The translations under genes were made by a program, and so were the position numbers. The notes beneath the pieces were generated by a model that had not been told where the DNA came from, searched no databases, and was given only the letters and a program-made list of their open reading frames with translations. A stretch of DNA of 44,967 bases from Fidelibacterota bacterium MT.SAG.2 (GTDB lineage: Bacteria > Fidelibacterota > SORT01): the NCBI GenBank assembly GCA_004402915.1, contig SORU01000012.1, positions 1 to 44,967 of the forward strand, given 5' to 3'. The first letter of the stretch is position 1. Each line of letters opens with the position of its first letter. Below, piece after piece: positions 26,932 to 36,435 of this stretch.

Positions 26932-29541
26932 ATGATATCCTTCGATAAATTTACAATAAGAGCGCAGGAATCGTTCAGGCGGGCTCAGGAGCTTGCGGCA
27001 GAATTCAGAAACCCCGAGCTGAAGAGTGGGCATCTGCTCATGGCAATGCTTACTGATGAAAAAAACACGGCTATTGCCATTATCAGTAAATTGGGAATTT
27101 CGGTGAAGGAAGTTAACGAATCGATTGAAGGTGTATTATCCAAGTTACCTAAGGCTACCGGTGGCGGTATCGGTGAACCGCAGCTGTCAAAAGAGCTTGA
27201 TGGTATAATAAATTCGGCGTTAGAAGAATCGAAAGCGCTTAAAGACGAATATATCAGTAACGAACATCTGATCATTGCCATGGCTGAATCGAATTCCAGC
27301 AGTGTGAAGTCGGAGTTGAATCGTCTCGGAATAACCAAGGAATCTATTCTGAGCGTATTGCAGGATATCAGGGGGAGCCAGAGAGTGACCGACCAAAACC
27401 CTGAAGACAAGTATCAGGCTTTGGAACGATACGGAAAAGATCTGAATGAACTTGCGCGTCTCAATAAGCTAGATCCTGTGATCGGGCGGGAAGAGGAAAT
27501 ACGCAGGATAATGCAAATATTATCACGCCGTTCAAAAAATAATCCTGTGCTTATCGGTGACCCCGGAGTAGGTAAGACAGCAATTGTCGAGGGTTTAGCA
27601 TTCAGGATAGTCAAGAGCGATGTACCGGATGGAATGAAAGATAAGCGTATAGTAGCTTTAGACATGGGTAGTCTTCTTGCAGGGGCAAAGTTTCGCGGAG
27701 AGTTTGAAGAGAGGCTGAAAGCCGTGATAAAGGAAGTTGAAGATTCCAATGGAGAAGTTATTCTTTTCATTGATGAACTTCATACGGTGGTAGGCGCAGG
27801 CGCAGCGGAAGGCGCAGTGGATGCGAGTAATATTCTCAAGCCGTCGCTCGCAAGAGGTGAGTTGAAGGTCATAGGGGCTACCACGATCGACGAGTATCGG
27901 AAATATATCGAAAAAGACGCTGCCCTTGAACGAAGATTCCAGCCGAATTACATAGCAGAGCCTTCCATCGAAGATGCGATAAGCATAATGCGTGGATTGC
28001 GTGAACGATATGAAATTCATCATGGAATTAAAATAAAAGATTCTGCCCTCGTCGCACCGGTAAATCTGTCTCACAGATATATTCCGGACCGTTTTCTGCC
28101 TGACAAGGCTATCGACCTGATAGACGAAGCCGCAAGTAAGTTACGGATCGACATCGACAGCATGCCTGCTGAGCTCGATGAATTAGAGCGCAAGATCAAG
28201 CAGTTGGAAATCGAAAAAGCGGCGATCTCGAAAGAAGAGGATTCTAACAAAAGAGTAAAAGAAATTGAAGATCAATTGAAAAAGATTGTTAAAGAGGCTG
28301 AAGCGCTTAGAGGACAATGGACGGCGGAAAAGGTGGCTATCGGAAGATTGAGGGAGGTTAAGGAGGAAATAGAAAAAACAAGGACTGCTTATGACGCAGC
28401 TGAACTCGAAAGCGATTACGAGAAAGCGGCGGAGCTGAAACACGGTAAATTGGTTGAACTCAAATTAACGGAAGAGAAGCTGGAAGAAAATCTCAAAAAA
28501 CTCCAAAAGGGAAAAAGACTGCTTAAAGAAGAGATCGATGAAACGGATATTGCCGGAATCGTGGCTCAGTGGACAAATATCCCTGTGACACGAATGATGG
28601 AAGGCGAGCGGGACAAACTTCTTCAAATGGAGGAGCGGCTTAAAGAGCGAGTCATCGGTCAGCAAGAGGCGATAAAAGCGGTCTCCGATGCGGTGAAGCG
28701 TTCCCGCGCCGGACTACAGGATGAATCGCGACCGTTAGGCTCGTTTATTTTTATCGGTTCTACGGGAGTAGGTAAGACCGAGCTCGCGAAAGGCTTGGCT
28801 GAATTTCTTTTCGATGATGAAAATGCGATGATCAGAATCGATATGTCGGAATATATGGAAAAACATTCCGTATCACGCCTTATCGGCGCTCCACCCGGAT
28901 ATGTGGGTTATGAGGAAGGCGGGCAGCTCACCGAGGCTGTGCGAAGGAAACCTTACTCGGTGATCCTGCTCGACGAGATTGAAAAAGCTCATCACGATGT
29001 GTTCAACGTTCTCCTCCAGGTTTTGGATGACGGAAGAATGACAGACGGTCAGGGGCGAGTCGTGAATTTCAGGAATACGATAATTATCATGACTTCAAAC
29101 CTCGGGTCATCGCTCGTTGTAGAAAAATCCGAAAAAATCAATCCAGAAAATGAAGCGGAGATCTATGAAGAGATAAAAAGCGAAATAAACAAGATGCTCC
29201 AATCAAACTTCAGACCGGAATTTTTGAACAGGATTGATGATATAATAGTTTTCCATCCGTTAACGCCTGAGAACGTGAAAGAGATCGTAAACCTTCAATT
29301 GAAGGAATTGATCGGTAAGGTCGATGAAAAAGGAATGAAATTGGAGCTCAGCGATGACGCAATTCTGCTGTTAGCGGAGAAAGGTTATGAACCGGCTTAC
29401 GGCGCGCGTCCTTTGAAACGGTTGCTTCAAAAGGAGATAACTGACAGGATCGCCAATCTTCTGCTGAGCGGTGAGGCGAAAGAGGGAGACAGACTTGACG
29501 TTCGAGTTAACGGTTCAGGTCTTGAAGTTCTGATCGATTAA
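26932..29541 (+). CDS. clpB: Chaperone disaggregase ClpB
   Basis: Hexameric AAA+ disaggregase that works with DnaK to rescue aggregated proteins. The Clp_N domain spans about 1-145. D1 has Walker A GDPGVGKT near 206 and Walker [11 protein letters not shown] long coiled-coil M domain (about 405-530, dense in Glu/Lys) separates it from D2. D2 has GSTGVGKT near 607 (Ser replaces the usual Pro) and [13 protein letters not shown]. The long M domain and lack of a UVR motif and ClpP-loop distinguish it from the ClpC at 14114. Product 869 residues, complete. It begins 19 bases after the barrel gene with only a weak ribosome site. Confidence 0.96.
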   Translation: MISFDKFTIRAQESFRRAQELAAEFRNPELKSGHLLMAMLTDEKNTAIAIISKLGISVKEVNESIEGVLSKLPKATGGGIGEPQLSKELDGIINSALEESKALKDEYISNEHLIIAMAESNSSSVKSELNRLGITKESILSVLQDIRGSQRVTDQNPEDKYQALERYGKDLNELARLNKLDPVIGREEEIRRIMQILSRRSKNNPVLIGDPGVGKTAIVEGLAFRIVKSDVPDGMKDKRIVALDMGSLLAGAKFRGEFEERLKAVIKEVEDSNGEVILFIDELHTVVGAGAAEGAVDASNILKPSLARGELKVIGATTIDEYRKYIEKDAALERRFQPNYIAEPSIEDAISIMRGLRERYEIHHGIKIKDSALVAPVNLSHRYIPDRFLPDKAIDLIDEAASKLRIDIDSMPAELDELERKIKQLEIEKAAISKEEDSNKRVKEIEDQLKKIVKEAEALRGQWTAEKVAIGRLREVKEEIEKTRTAYDAAELESDYEKAAELKHGKLVELKLTEEKLEENLKKLQKGKRLLKEEIDETDIAGIVAQWTNIPVTRMMEGERDKLLQMEERLKERVIGQQEAIKAVSDAVKRSRAGLQDESRPLGSFIFIGSTGVGKTELAKGLAEFLFDDENAMIRIDMSEYMEKHSVSRLIGAPPGYVGYEEGGQLTEAVRRKPYSVILLDEIEKAHHDVFNVLLQVLDDGRMTDGQGRVVNFRNTIIIMTSNLGSSLVVEKSEKINPENEAEIYEEIKSEINKMLQSNFRPEFLNRIDDIIVFHPLTPENVKEIVNLQLKELIGKVDEKGMKLELSDDAILLLAEKGYEPAYGARPLKRLLQKEITDRIANLLLSGEAKEGDRLDVRVNGSGLEVLID

Positions 29542-29586
29542 TATTATCGTACTGATTAATTGATTATAGATAATATTAATTTTTTC
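29537..29586 (+). terminator. Rho-independent terminator after clpB
   Basis: ATTAATATTATC (29537-29548, overlapping the clpB stop codon) and GATAATATTAAT (29569-29580) form a perfect 12-base-pair inverted repeat with a 20-base loop, followed at once by a run of six T. The stem is AT-only apart from one pair and the loop is long, so strength is uncertain. Confidence 0.5.
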
Positions 29587-29724
29587 GGATGAGGGCTTGC
29601 TTTTATTTTAAAAGGTGATAAATTTTCCACGCCAAAGAGAGCTATCAAACGTCAATATATATTGAAATGGCTGTCGAAGGTTGAATGGGAATATAAGCTA
29701 TTGTAATTAAGGAGGATGAAGGTA

Positions 29725-30228
29725 ATGAAGTCGTTTCACAAAATAGGTTTATTATTAACGATAACAGTGATTTTCGTCTCGTGCGGGACAACAGAATCCG
29801 CTGACGAACTTTGGACAAAAATCAGGACACTGCAAGGTCAGGAAAAGCTTGACGAAGCGCTGGTAACGCTCGAAAAGTTTCTTGATAATTATCCCGAGGA
29901 TGAAAATGCCGCCGAGGGAAGGTTTATGTTAGCGGATGGATATGCAAATGTTAAAAAAGATTATGCCAATGCGGTAACAGAATACAGGCGCGTTATCCTT
30001 TTATATCCCGATTTGCCGTTGGCGTCAAAAGCGCAATTCATGATCGGGTATATTTACGCCAATTATGTTAAGGAGTACGATAAGGCGCGGGCGGCGTATC
30101 TTGAATTTCAGGAAAAGTATAAAGATAACAGCCTCTCACAAGCCGTCGCGTTCGAATTACAATATCTCGGAAAAGATTTGGATGAGATAACTGAATTGAA
30201 AGGAATTACGAATCCGGACGGAATTTAA
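29725..30228 (+). CDS. TPR-repeat lipoprotein, function unknown
   Basis: A 167-residue exported protein. The signal peptide ends in a lipobox-like FVSC with Cys20 as the lipidation site. The mature part is helical, with three TPR-like units: a DEALVTLEKFLDNYP-type motif near 42, a DYANAVTEYRRVILLYPDLP-type motif near 78, and an EYDKARAAYLEFQEKY-type motif near 115. This layout resembles BamD/YbgF-type periplasmic TPR proteins, but the protein is shorter than BamD. ATG 29716 is in frame but lies directly on AAGGAGG (29709-29715); ATG 29725 has proper spacing and I prefer it. It is the first gene after the clpB terminator and 35 bases ahead of moxR. Function not recognised. Confidence 0.75.
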   Translation: MKSFHKIGLLLTITVIFVSCGTTESADELWTKIRTLQGQEKLDEALVTLEKFLDNYPEDENAAEGRFMLADGYANVKKDYANAVTEYRRVILLYPDLPLASKAQFMIGYIYANYVKEYDKARAAYLEFQEKYKDNSLSQAVAFELQYLGKDLDEITELKGITNPDGI

Positions 30229-30263
30229 AAACGGAGTCAGTGGTGAATCCGAGGAGGTAGTCA

Positions 30264-31256
30264 ATGGCGGTTGACCTTGAAATATTACAAGCGAAGATCG
30301 AGTCTGAAAGTCAATTCATCGATAAGATCATCAAGGAGATGGATAAGGTCATTGTCGGTCAGAAACCGCTTATCAGGCGGCTGCTTATAGGGATATTGGC
30401 TGATGGTCATATCCTCCTCGAGGGTGTTCCCGGGTTAGCCAAAACTCTGACCGTAAGTACATTGGCGAAGATACTGGATATCGATTTCCAACGGATACAG
30501 TTCACTCCAGACCTGCTTCCCGCAGATCTGTTAGGCACTTTGATCTTCAATCAGAAGGACGGTAAATTCACCACGAGGAAGGGTCCTATATTTTCAAATC
30601 TCATTCTCGCCGATGAAATCAACAGGTCACCCGCAAAGGTGCAGAGCGCCTTATTAGAAGCCATGCAGGAGAGGCAGGTGACTATAGGTTCCGAGACTTT
30701 TCCGCTTGATAAACCGTTTTTAGTTTTAGCGACACAAAATCCTATAGAGCAGGAAGGAACTTATCCACTACCCGAGGCGCAGGTGGACAGGTTTATGCTC
30801 AAGGTCATCGTCGATTATCCGGAGAAGGCTGAAGAATTGGAAATTATGCAGAGGATGGCAACGACCGGTGATTTACCTGAGGTAAAAGCGGTAGTCGGCG
30901 CGAAAGAGATTCTATCCGCCCGGAAGGTAGTGGATGAAGTTTATATGGATGAGAAAGTGCAGAGATATATCGTTGACCTGATTTTCGCAACGAGAGATCC
31001 GGAATCAGTGGGATTGAAAGAATTGAAGGGGTTAATTTCCTTCGGAGCTTCCCCGAGAGCCTCAATTTACCTTTGCTTAGCGTCCAAAGCGCACGCATTT
31101 ATCATGCGGCGTGGATATGTCACGCCGGAAGATATAAGGGCAATAGGCATGGATGTTTTGAGGCACAGAATAATCCTTACCTACGAAGCCGAAGCAGAAG
31201 AGATGACAACAGAAACAATAGTCGAACGCATATTCGACAAAGTGGAAGTTCCTTAA
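30264..31256 (+). CDS. MoxR-family AAA+ ATPase
   Basis: MoxR ATPases act as chaperone-like partners of von Willebrand A-domain proteins. The 330-residue protein has the family form of Walker A (GVPGLAKT, near 55), Walker B LILADEINR near 117, the block SALLEAMQERQVTIG that follows, sensor 1 ATQNPIEQEGTYPLPEAQ, and an arginine finger region in QVDRFMLK. GAGGAGG lies 8 bases before the ATG. It is followed by DUF58 and a BatD-like gene, the standard MoxR partners, so it probably belongs to the aerotolerance (Bat)-type family. Client proteins are unknown. Confidence 0.93.
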   Translation: MAVDLEILQAKIESESQFIDKIIKEMDKVIVGQKPLIRRLLIGILADGHILLEGVPGLAKTLTVSTLAKILDIDFQRIQFTPDLLPADLLGTLIFNQKDGKFTTRKGPIFSNLILADEINRSPAKVQSALLEAMQERQVTIGSETFPLDKPFLVLATQNPIEQEGTYPLPEAQVDRFMLKVIVDYPEKAEELEIMQRMATTGDLPEVKAVVGAKEILSARKVVDEVYMDEKVQRYIVDLIFATRDPESVGLKELKGLISFGASPRASIYLCLASKAHAFIMRRGYVTPEDIRAIGMDVLRHRIILTYEAEAEEMTTETIVERIFDKVEVP

Positions 31257-31293
31257 AAACTTAGCGCCGAATTAAACCGATCAATTTATAAAT

Positions 31294-32172
31294 ATGCTGC
31301 CGAAAGAAGTACTCGAAAATGTCCGTCGTTTGGAGATAGGAACCAAAGGTCTAGTCAATGAGATCTTCAGCGGGGAATATCATACAGTTTTTAAGGGCAG
31401 GGGAATGGAATTCGCCGAAGTGCGGGAATACGTTCCCGGTGACGACATTCGCCTTATCGACTGGAACGTCAGCGCGCGAACAGGCTCTCCGTTCATAAAA
31501 GTCTTCAGCGAAGAACGGGAACTCTCCATGATGCTCGTTGTGGACATGAGCCGTTCAGGAACGTTCGGAACGTCTTACCGGATGAAAGATGAGGTAGCGA
31601 TCGAGATATGCGCATTGCTGGCATTTTCCGCCATGAAAAACAATGACAAGGTCGGTCTGCTGATTTTTACTGACAGGGTGGAAAAATTCATACCGCCCCG
31701 GAAGGGACGCCAGCACGTTCTGCGGGTACTCAGAGAGATTGTTTATCACGAGCCTGAAAACAAAGGCACGAATATGAGCTCCGCGCTCGAGTATCTTCTT
31801 AGGGTTATCAGGAGAAATTCGGTTGTGTTCATTCTTTCCGACTTTATGGATGATGGATTTCAAAAATCGCTGAGAGTGGTCTCCTCCAAGCATGACGTGA
31901 TAGCCATTAAGGTAACGGATAAACTCGAAATTCAGCTTCCTGATGCAGGTCTGATTTCTCTCGTGGACGCTGAAACGGGTGAAAATGTCGTGGTTGACAC
32001 TTCTGATGAGAAAATAAGAAATTCTTACTCTGCTCTAAGGCAAGCTCAACAAGAGGGGCTTGAAAAGATGTTCAAGAAGATTAATCTCGATTATATTAAC
32101 ATCAAGACCGGAGAATCTTACGTTGAGCCTCTTTATAAGTTTTTTAGAAAGCGGGCAAAGAGGTTCCATTGA
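31294..32172 (+). CDS. DUF58 domain protein (vWA-like)
   Basis: DUF58 proteins have a von Willebrand A-like fold and are nearly always encoded after MoxR. The conserved core GRGMEFAEVREYVPGDDIRLIDWNVSARTG (given here as blocks GRGMEFAEVREY and GDDIRLIDWN) lies near 37-70. A DxSxS metal-site motif, DMSRSGTFG, is near 89, and a Thr-Asn-Met-Ser stretch near 156 may complete the MIDAS. There is no membrane segment, so this is the soluble 292-residue form. No clear ribosome site precedes ATG 31294. The stop overlaps the next ATG by one base (TGATG). Confidence 0.9.
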   Translation: MLPKEVLENVRRLEIGTKGLVNEIFSGEYHTVFKGRGMEFAEVREYVPGDDIRLIDWNVSARTGSPFIKVFSEERELSMMLVVDMSRSGTFGTSYRMKDEVAIEICALLAFSAMKNNDKVGLLIFTDRVEKFIPPRKGRQHVLRVLREIVYHEPENKGTNMSSALEYLLRVIRRNSVVFILSDFMDDGFQKSLRVVSSKHDVIAIKVTDKLEIQLPDAGLISLVDAETGENVVVDTSDEKIRNSYSALRQAQQEGLEKMFKKINLDYINIKTGESYVEPLYKFFRKRAKRFH

Positions 32173-33158
32173 TGAAACAAGGATTTCCGGTTTCAATTTT
32201 TATAATACTCTTCCTTTTCAATATAGATTACTCAAACGCTCAAAAGATGAGAGCGGAGCTGTTCGCCGAGCCTGAATCACTCCGCATCGGCGACCGCTTG
32301 ACGATAACTCTTGAACTGCGATTCGATGATGACACCCAATTTCAACTCCCCGATATGCGGGTGGAGCTATTACCTATCGAACTCGGGGATGAGTCTATTT
32401 CACGGGAACGCGGCAAAAAGGGCATGACAATTGAAAGGCACAGATTCGAGAGTTTCGTTTTTGATACGGGGCAAGTCGTAATTCCCTCGCAGAAAATCGT
32501 TTATTGGCGTTCTTCGGACTCTACTACCCAGCTCAAGACCTATACGGACAGCCTCTGGTTGCATGTACGAAGCGTTCTCAGCGCTGATGCCGTGGAAATC
32601 AGAGATATAAAAGAACCGAACGAAATTCCTCAGCCGTTCGACAATTGGGGAACCGTTATAGCGATATTCGCTTTGCTGCTGGTTATTGGAATAGCCTATT
32701 ATATGTGGCGTAAGAAGGCGGATAAACCGATCATCCCATTCAGAAAACCTGTTGAAATCCGTCCTGCGCATGAAATCGCAATAGAATCTCTTAAACATCT
32801 GATTAACGAAAATCTGATCGAGAAAAAACAAATAGACCGGTATTATATGGGTTTATCGAGGATATTAAGAGAATACATCGAGAACAGATACTTTTTGAAG
32901 GCTCTCGAGATGACGACGACCGAGATGTTAGCTGTTTTAGAGAAAGACGGACTTTACGAAACTATAGGTGATACGGTTCAAGAAGTGCTGACAAAAAGCG
33001 ATCTCGTAAAATTCGCCCGTTATATTCCAAAGGATAGTTTTGCAAAAACTTTAATGGAAAAGACGATGAAATTTGTCGAGGATACAAAAATAGTTACACA
33101 GATAGCTGAATCGGCAGAGGAACCTGTTGCCGACATATCGGAGGAGAAGAAAGATTGA
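32172..33158 (+). CDS. BatD-like / DUF4381-type membrane protein of the MoxR cluster
   Basis: This 328-residue protein has a signal peptide (hydrophobic core about 6-18, ending SNAQ), a periplasmic beta-rich domain of about 150 residues, one membrane helix near 160-178, and a cytosolic helical domain. The layout (exported beta domain, TM, cytosolic helices with HEIAIESLKHL) matches proteins that follow DUF58 genes in Bacteroidota and relatives. The vWA proteins BatA and BatB that usually come next are missing; an ABC transporter follows with a 4-base overlap instead. ATG 32172 is preferred to TTG 32169. Function is inferred from context only. Confidence 0.7.
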   Translation: MKQGFPVSIFIILFLFNIDYSNAQKMRAELFAEPESLRIGDRLTITLELRFDDDTQFQLPDMRVELLPIELGDESISRERGKKGMTIERHRFESFVFDTGQVVIPSQKIVYWRSSDSTTQLKTYTDSLWLHVRSVLSADAVEIRDIKEPNEIPQPFDNWGTVIAIFALLLVIGIAYYMWRKKADKPIIPFRKPVEIRPAHEIAIESLKHLINENLIEKKQIDRYYMGLSRILREYIENRYFLKALEMTTTEMLAVLEKDGLYETIGDTVQEVLTKSDLVKFARYIPKDSFAKTLMEKTMKFVEDTKIVTQIAESAEEPVADISEEKKD

Positions 33159-34096
33159 TTGATGTGAAAAATTTAAGTAAAAACTACGGCTCCTTTGAAG
33201 CGGTAAAAGACGTTTCGTTTTTTATTGACAAAGGAGAAGTAGTCGGGTTTCTTGGTCCGAATGCCGCCGGCAAGACGACCACCATGAGGATATTGACCTG
33301 TTACATGCCGGCGACGCAAGGAAGTGTCTCCGTAGCGGGATTTGATGTTTTTGACAACCCGATGAGTGTCAAAAAGAGAGTAGGATATCTTCCCGAGCAT
33401 CCTCCGCTCTATCCGGAGATGACAGTGGAATCATACCTCTCTTTTGTCGGGAAGATCAAAGGATTAAGCGGTAAGATTCTGAAGATGAAACTCGATAAGG
33501 TATTGGAAAGGACGAGTACGGCTGAAGTCAGAAGTAACCTGATAGCGAATCTTTCTAAGGGTTTCAAGCAAAGGGTGGGATTAGCGCAAGCGCTTATTCA
33601 TGACCCTGAAGTACTTGTCTTGGATGAACCTACCGTGGGTCTCGACCCGAAACAGATAATCGAGGTGAGAGAGCTTATAAAAGAGCTCGGAGAAGATCAT
33701 ACTATTATATTATCCACCCACATCTTACCGGAGGTGAGCGCTACCTGCGGGCGGGTAATAATCATAAACAAAGGTAAAATTGTCGCAGAGGATACTCCTG
33801 AAAACCTTACAAGCGGTTTACAGGGACAGGAACGGATAGAAATTGAGGTCGACGGACCCTCTAAAAAAGTTTTAGCTGCTCTGTCGAAGATCAAAGGGGT
33901 CTTAAAAGTATCAGAAGATGGTGACGGATCGATCAAGCGGTATAAGATCGAATTGGAAAAAGAGCCTGATGTAAGAAAGGCGGTCGCCGCATCAGTAGTA
34001 AACAATGGATGGGGACTTCTTGAGATGAAATCATCCGGTTTGAGTTTAGAAGAGATATTCCTTCAGCTCACGACAGATGAGGGGGTGGAAGTATGA
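33155..34096 (+). CDS. ABC transporter ATPase, GldA-like
   Basis: ATPase of an ABC-2 type exporter. Walker A GPNAAGKT is at 34-41, the Q-loop region is GYLPEHPPLYPEMTV, the signature is LSKGFKQRVGLAQAL near 134, and Walker B is VLVLDEPTVGLDP near 155. A C-terminal regulatory extension of about 85 residues follows. The closest type is GldA of the gliding-associated exporter or NatA/CcmA-like ATPases. The start is TTG 33155, overlapping the previous stop as TTGA, with GGAGGAG upstream. The next two genes supply the permease and auxiliary subunit. Gliding motility itself cannot be inferred, as no gldK-N genes are seen. Confidence 0.9.
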   Translation: MIDVKNLSKNYGSFEAVKDVSFFIDKGEVVGFLGPNAAGKTTTMRILTCYMPATQGSVSVAGFDVFDNPMSVKKRVGYLPEHPPLYPEMTVESYLSFVGKIKGLSGKILKMKLDKVLERTSTAEVRSNLIANLSKGFKQRVGLAQALIHDPEVLVLDEPTVGLDPKQIIEVRELIKELGEDHTIILSTHILPEVSATCGRVIIINKGKIVAEDTPENLTSGLQGQERIEIEVDGPSKKVLAALSKIKGVLKVSEDGDGSIKRYKIELEKEPDVRKAVAASVVNNGWGLLEMKSSGLSLEEIFLQLTTDEGVEV

Positions 34097-34875
34097 GAAA
34101 CTCCTATCATATTTACATGCGGGAGCTTCGTTCATATTTCGTCTCCCCGATAGCATATGTGGTAATAGCCTTATTCCTGGCTATCAGCGGAATATTCTTC
34201 TACCTGCTGCTTCAAAGTTTTATTCAGATGAGTTTCCGGATGATGATGCAGGCTCAACAATTTCAGATGCAGGTTCCGGCGATGAACATAAATCAGATGG
34301 TGATACGCTCACTGTTTCTTAATATGAGTATCATCACGCTGTTCATGCTGCCTATGATAACGATGAAACTGTTTTCTGAAGAAAAGCGAAGCGGAACCAT
34401 CGAGCTGTTGTTTACCTCGCCCATAACAAATTGGGAGATAGTGATAGGTAAATTTTTCGCCGCTCTCACGGTTTACATTGCAATGATCTTGGGAACCGTG
34501 AGTTACGTCTCGGTACTGTTCATCTACGGCAACCCCGAGCTGATGCCGGTAATTTCGGGATATTTGGGACTCATACTGATGGGCGCAATGACAGTGGCTA
34601 TCGGAGGATTGATATCCGCGCTCACCGAGAATCAGATCATTGCTGCCGTGGGTTGTTTCGGGACGATGATGATACTCTGGTTCGTAGGATTCGCGTCGGG
34701 TTTTGTTGGTCCGGAGCTCGGGGCGATCATAAAATATCTCTCTGTCATGGAGCATTTCACTGATTTTGCCAAGGGAGTGATAGACAGTTCTCACATGGTT
34801 TTTTATCTTTCGTTTGCGTTCTTCAGCCTTTTCCTCACTTATCAAGCGGTAGAATCCGCCAAATGGAGGGGATAG
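34093..34875 (+). CDS. ABC-2 type permease, GldF-like
   Basis: A 260-residue integral membrane protein with six predicted helices, starting with SPIAYVVIALFLAISGIFFY. The motif LFSEEKRSGTIELLFTSPI after TM2 is diagnostic of ABC-2 permeases of the GldF/NosY type. A Met/Gln-rich loop (about 42-65) lies between the first two helices. The ATG overlaps the ATPase stop (ATGA), so the two are translationally coupled. Confidence 0.9.
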   Translation: MRNSYHIYMRELRSYFVSPIAYVVIALFLAISGIFFYLLLQSFIQMSFRMMMQAQQFQMQVPAMNINQMVIRSLFLNMSIITLFMLPMITMKLFSEEKRSGTIELLFTSPITNWEIVIGKFFAALTVYIAMILGTVSYVSVLFIYGNPELMPVISGYLGLILMGAMTVAIGGLISALTENQIIAAVGCFGTMMILWFVGFASGFVGPELGAIIKYLSVMEHFTDFAKGVIDSSHMVFYLSFAFFSLFLTYQAVESAKWRG

Positions 34876-34878
34876 GAG

Positions 34879-36432
34879 ATGACTACTGTTTATAAATACC
34901 TTCCGATAACAGCTGTCGCATCTCTTTTAACAGGTCTATTCCTCTTTTTGGTGAATAATATTTGGACGACACCGAGCAAGGTATTTCTTGCTTCCGGAGC
35001 GTTGATCCTTATAATTTTAGCTCTCATTAAGCGAGACAGCGTTTTCCGGTTTTTTAGAAAGCGGTCGACAAAATACGGATTTAACGCGATTGTGTTGAGT
35101 CTTATAGTGCTGGGAATTCTCGCTCTGGCGAATTACACGCTGAACAGACACAGCTGGCGGTTTGATACCACCGCTTCAGGTCAGTATAGCATCGCCGCTC
35201 AAACCGTTAAAATTCTTGAAGCTCTTGAAGAAGAAGTCAAGGTGACCGCATTTCAAACCCAAATCGAATCAGGTAGGTTGGATGACCTGTTAAAAGAATA
35301 TTCGTATTACTCGGACAATTTCAGATATGAAGTTGTAGATCCGGATAAGAATCCCGATCTCGCCAAGAGTTTAGGCGTGAAGAAATACGGCGAATTGTTT
35401 TTACAATCCCGCGGCAGAACGGAGCGAATTGAGGATGTAACGGAAGAAAAAATCACAAACGCGCTGATAAAAATCAGCAGCAGAAAAGAGCGTAATATTT
35501 ACTTCCTTTCCGGGCATGGTGAGAATAGTTTCGAGATTTCAGCGGGTGAAAGAGAATCTTATTCTCTCGCAGCCGCGGAACTCCGTAAGGTAAATTACCG
35601 TCTGAGTCAATTAGAACTCTTTCAAACCGATTCCGTTCCCGAAGATGCTTCTCTTGTAGTGTTAGCAGGTCCGTCGAAGAATCTCTTACAGAGGGAGATT
35701 AACGCCCTGAATGTTTTTCTTTCAAACGGCGGCAGTCTTCTTCTACTCGTTGAACCGAGAGTAAATGATCCCGGTTTAGAGGAATTTATTTTGGGATTAG
35801 GCGTGAAACTGCAGAACGATATCATCCTTGAACAGAGCGCGTCATTTATTATTTCGGGTGGCGGATTGAAGAGAGATACACGAATCTCAATTGAACCGAC
35901 CGCCGCGGCGTATGGAGTGCATCGGATCACGGAAGATTTCCGGTTAGCCAGCGTTTATCCCACCGTCCGTTCTTTGCTTGTCCGGACAGAAAACGATTCA
36001 GGCGACTATGATATTACCGAACTCATCTTTTCGAGCAAGAGTTCATGGGGCGAAACTGATTTAGCGCTGTTAGACAAAAGTCAAACGAGTTTTGATAAGA
36101 ACCGTGACCATCCCGGTCCATTGGTGATCGGTGTAGTCGGTAAGATAAAAGAAGGTAAAAGAGGCGGCAGGTTTATTATAGTCGGCGATTCGGAATTCGC
36201 TTCAAATCCGTATATAGAACGCGCTCCCGGTAATAAGGATCTGTTTTTGAATATGGTTTCATGGTTGCTTGAGGATGAATCATTGATATCTATCCGTCCG
36301 AGAGACCCGGAAGATAGGCGGGTGAATATGACGCTCAAAGAGAGTCAGATCGTATTCTGGCTGTTGATCGTCACTCTTCCGATAGCGATACTCGGTTTCG
36401 GCATTACCATTTATTTCAGACGAAGAAGATAA
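34879..36432 (+). CDS. GldG-like ABC auxiliary protein (ABC_transp_aux)
   Basis: This 517-residue protein has N-terminal membrane helices (about 10-28, 38-53 and 70-88), a large extracytoplasmic domain and a C-terminal helix (about 488-508) followed by Arg residues. Family features include the RFDTTASGQYSIAAQTVKIL-type segment after TM3, then the FLSGHGENSF and LLVEPR blocks and IVGDSEFASNP near 437. GldG proteins pair with GldF/GldA-type transporters across FCB bacteria and beyond. It starts three bases after the permease stop, with GGAG ahead. Confidence 0.88.
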   Translation: MTTVYKYLPITAVASLLTGLFLFLVNNIWTTPSKVFLASGALILIILALIKRDSVFRFFRKRSTKYGFNAIVLSLIVLGILALANYTLNRHSWRFDTTASGQYSIAAQTVKILEALEEEVKVTAFQTQIESGRLDDLLKEYSYYSDNFRYEVVDPDKNPDLAKSLGVKKYGELFLQSRGRTERIEDVTEEKITNALIKISSRKERNIYFLSGHGENSFEISAGERESYSLAAAELRKVNYRLSQLELFQTDSVPEDASLVVLAGPSKNLLQREINALNVFLSNGGSLLLLVEPRVNDPGLEEFILGLGVKLQNDIILEQSASFIISGGGLKRDTRISIEPTAAAYGVHRITEDFRLASVYPTVRSLLVRTENDSGDYDITELIFSSKSSWGETDLALLDKSQTSFDKNRDHPGPLVIGVVGKIKEGKRGGRFIIVGDSEFASNPYIERAPGNKDLFLNMVSWLLEDESLISIRPRDPEDRRVNMTLKESQIVFWLLIVTLPIAILGFGITIYFRRRR

Positions 36433-36435
36433 GAA

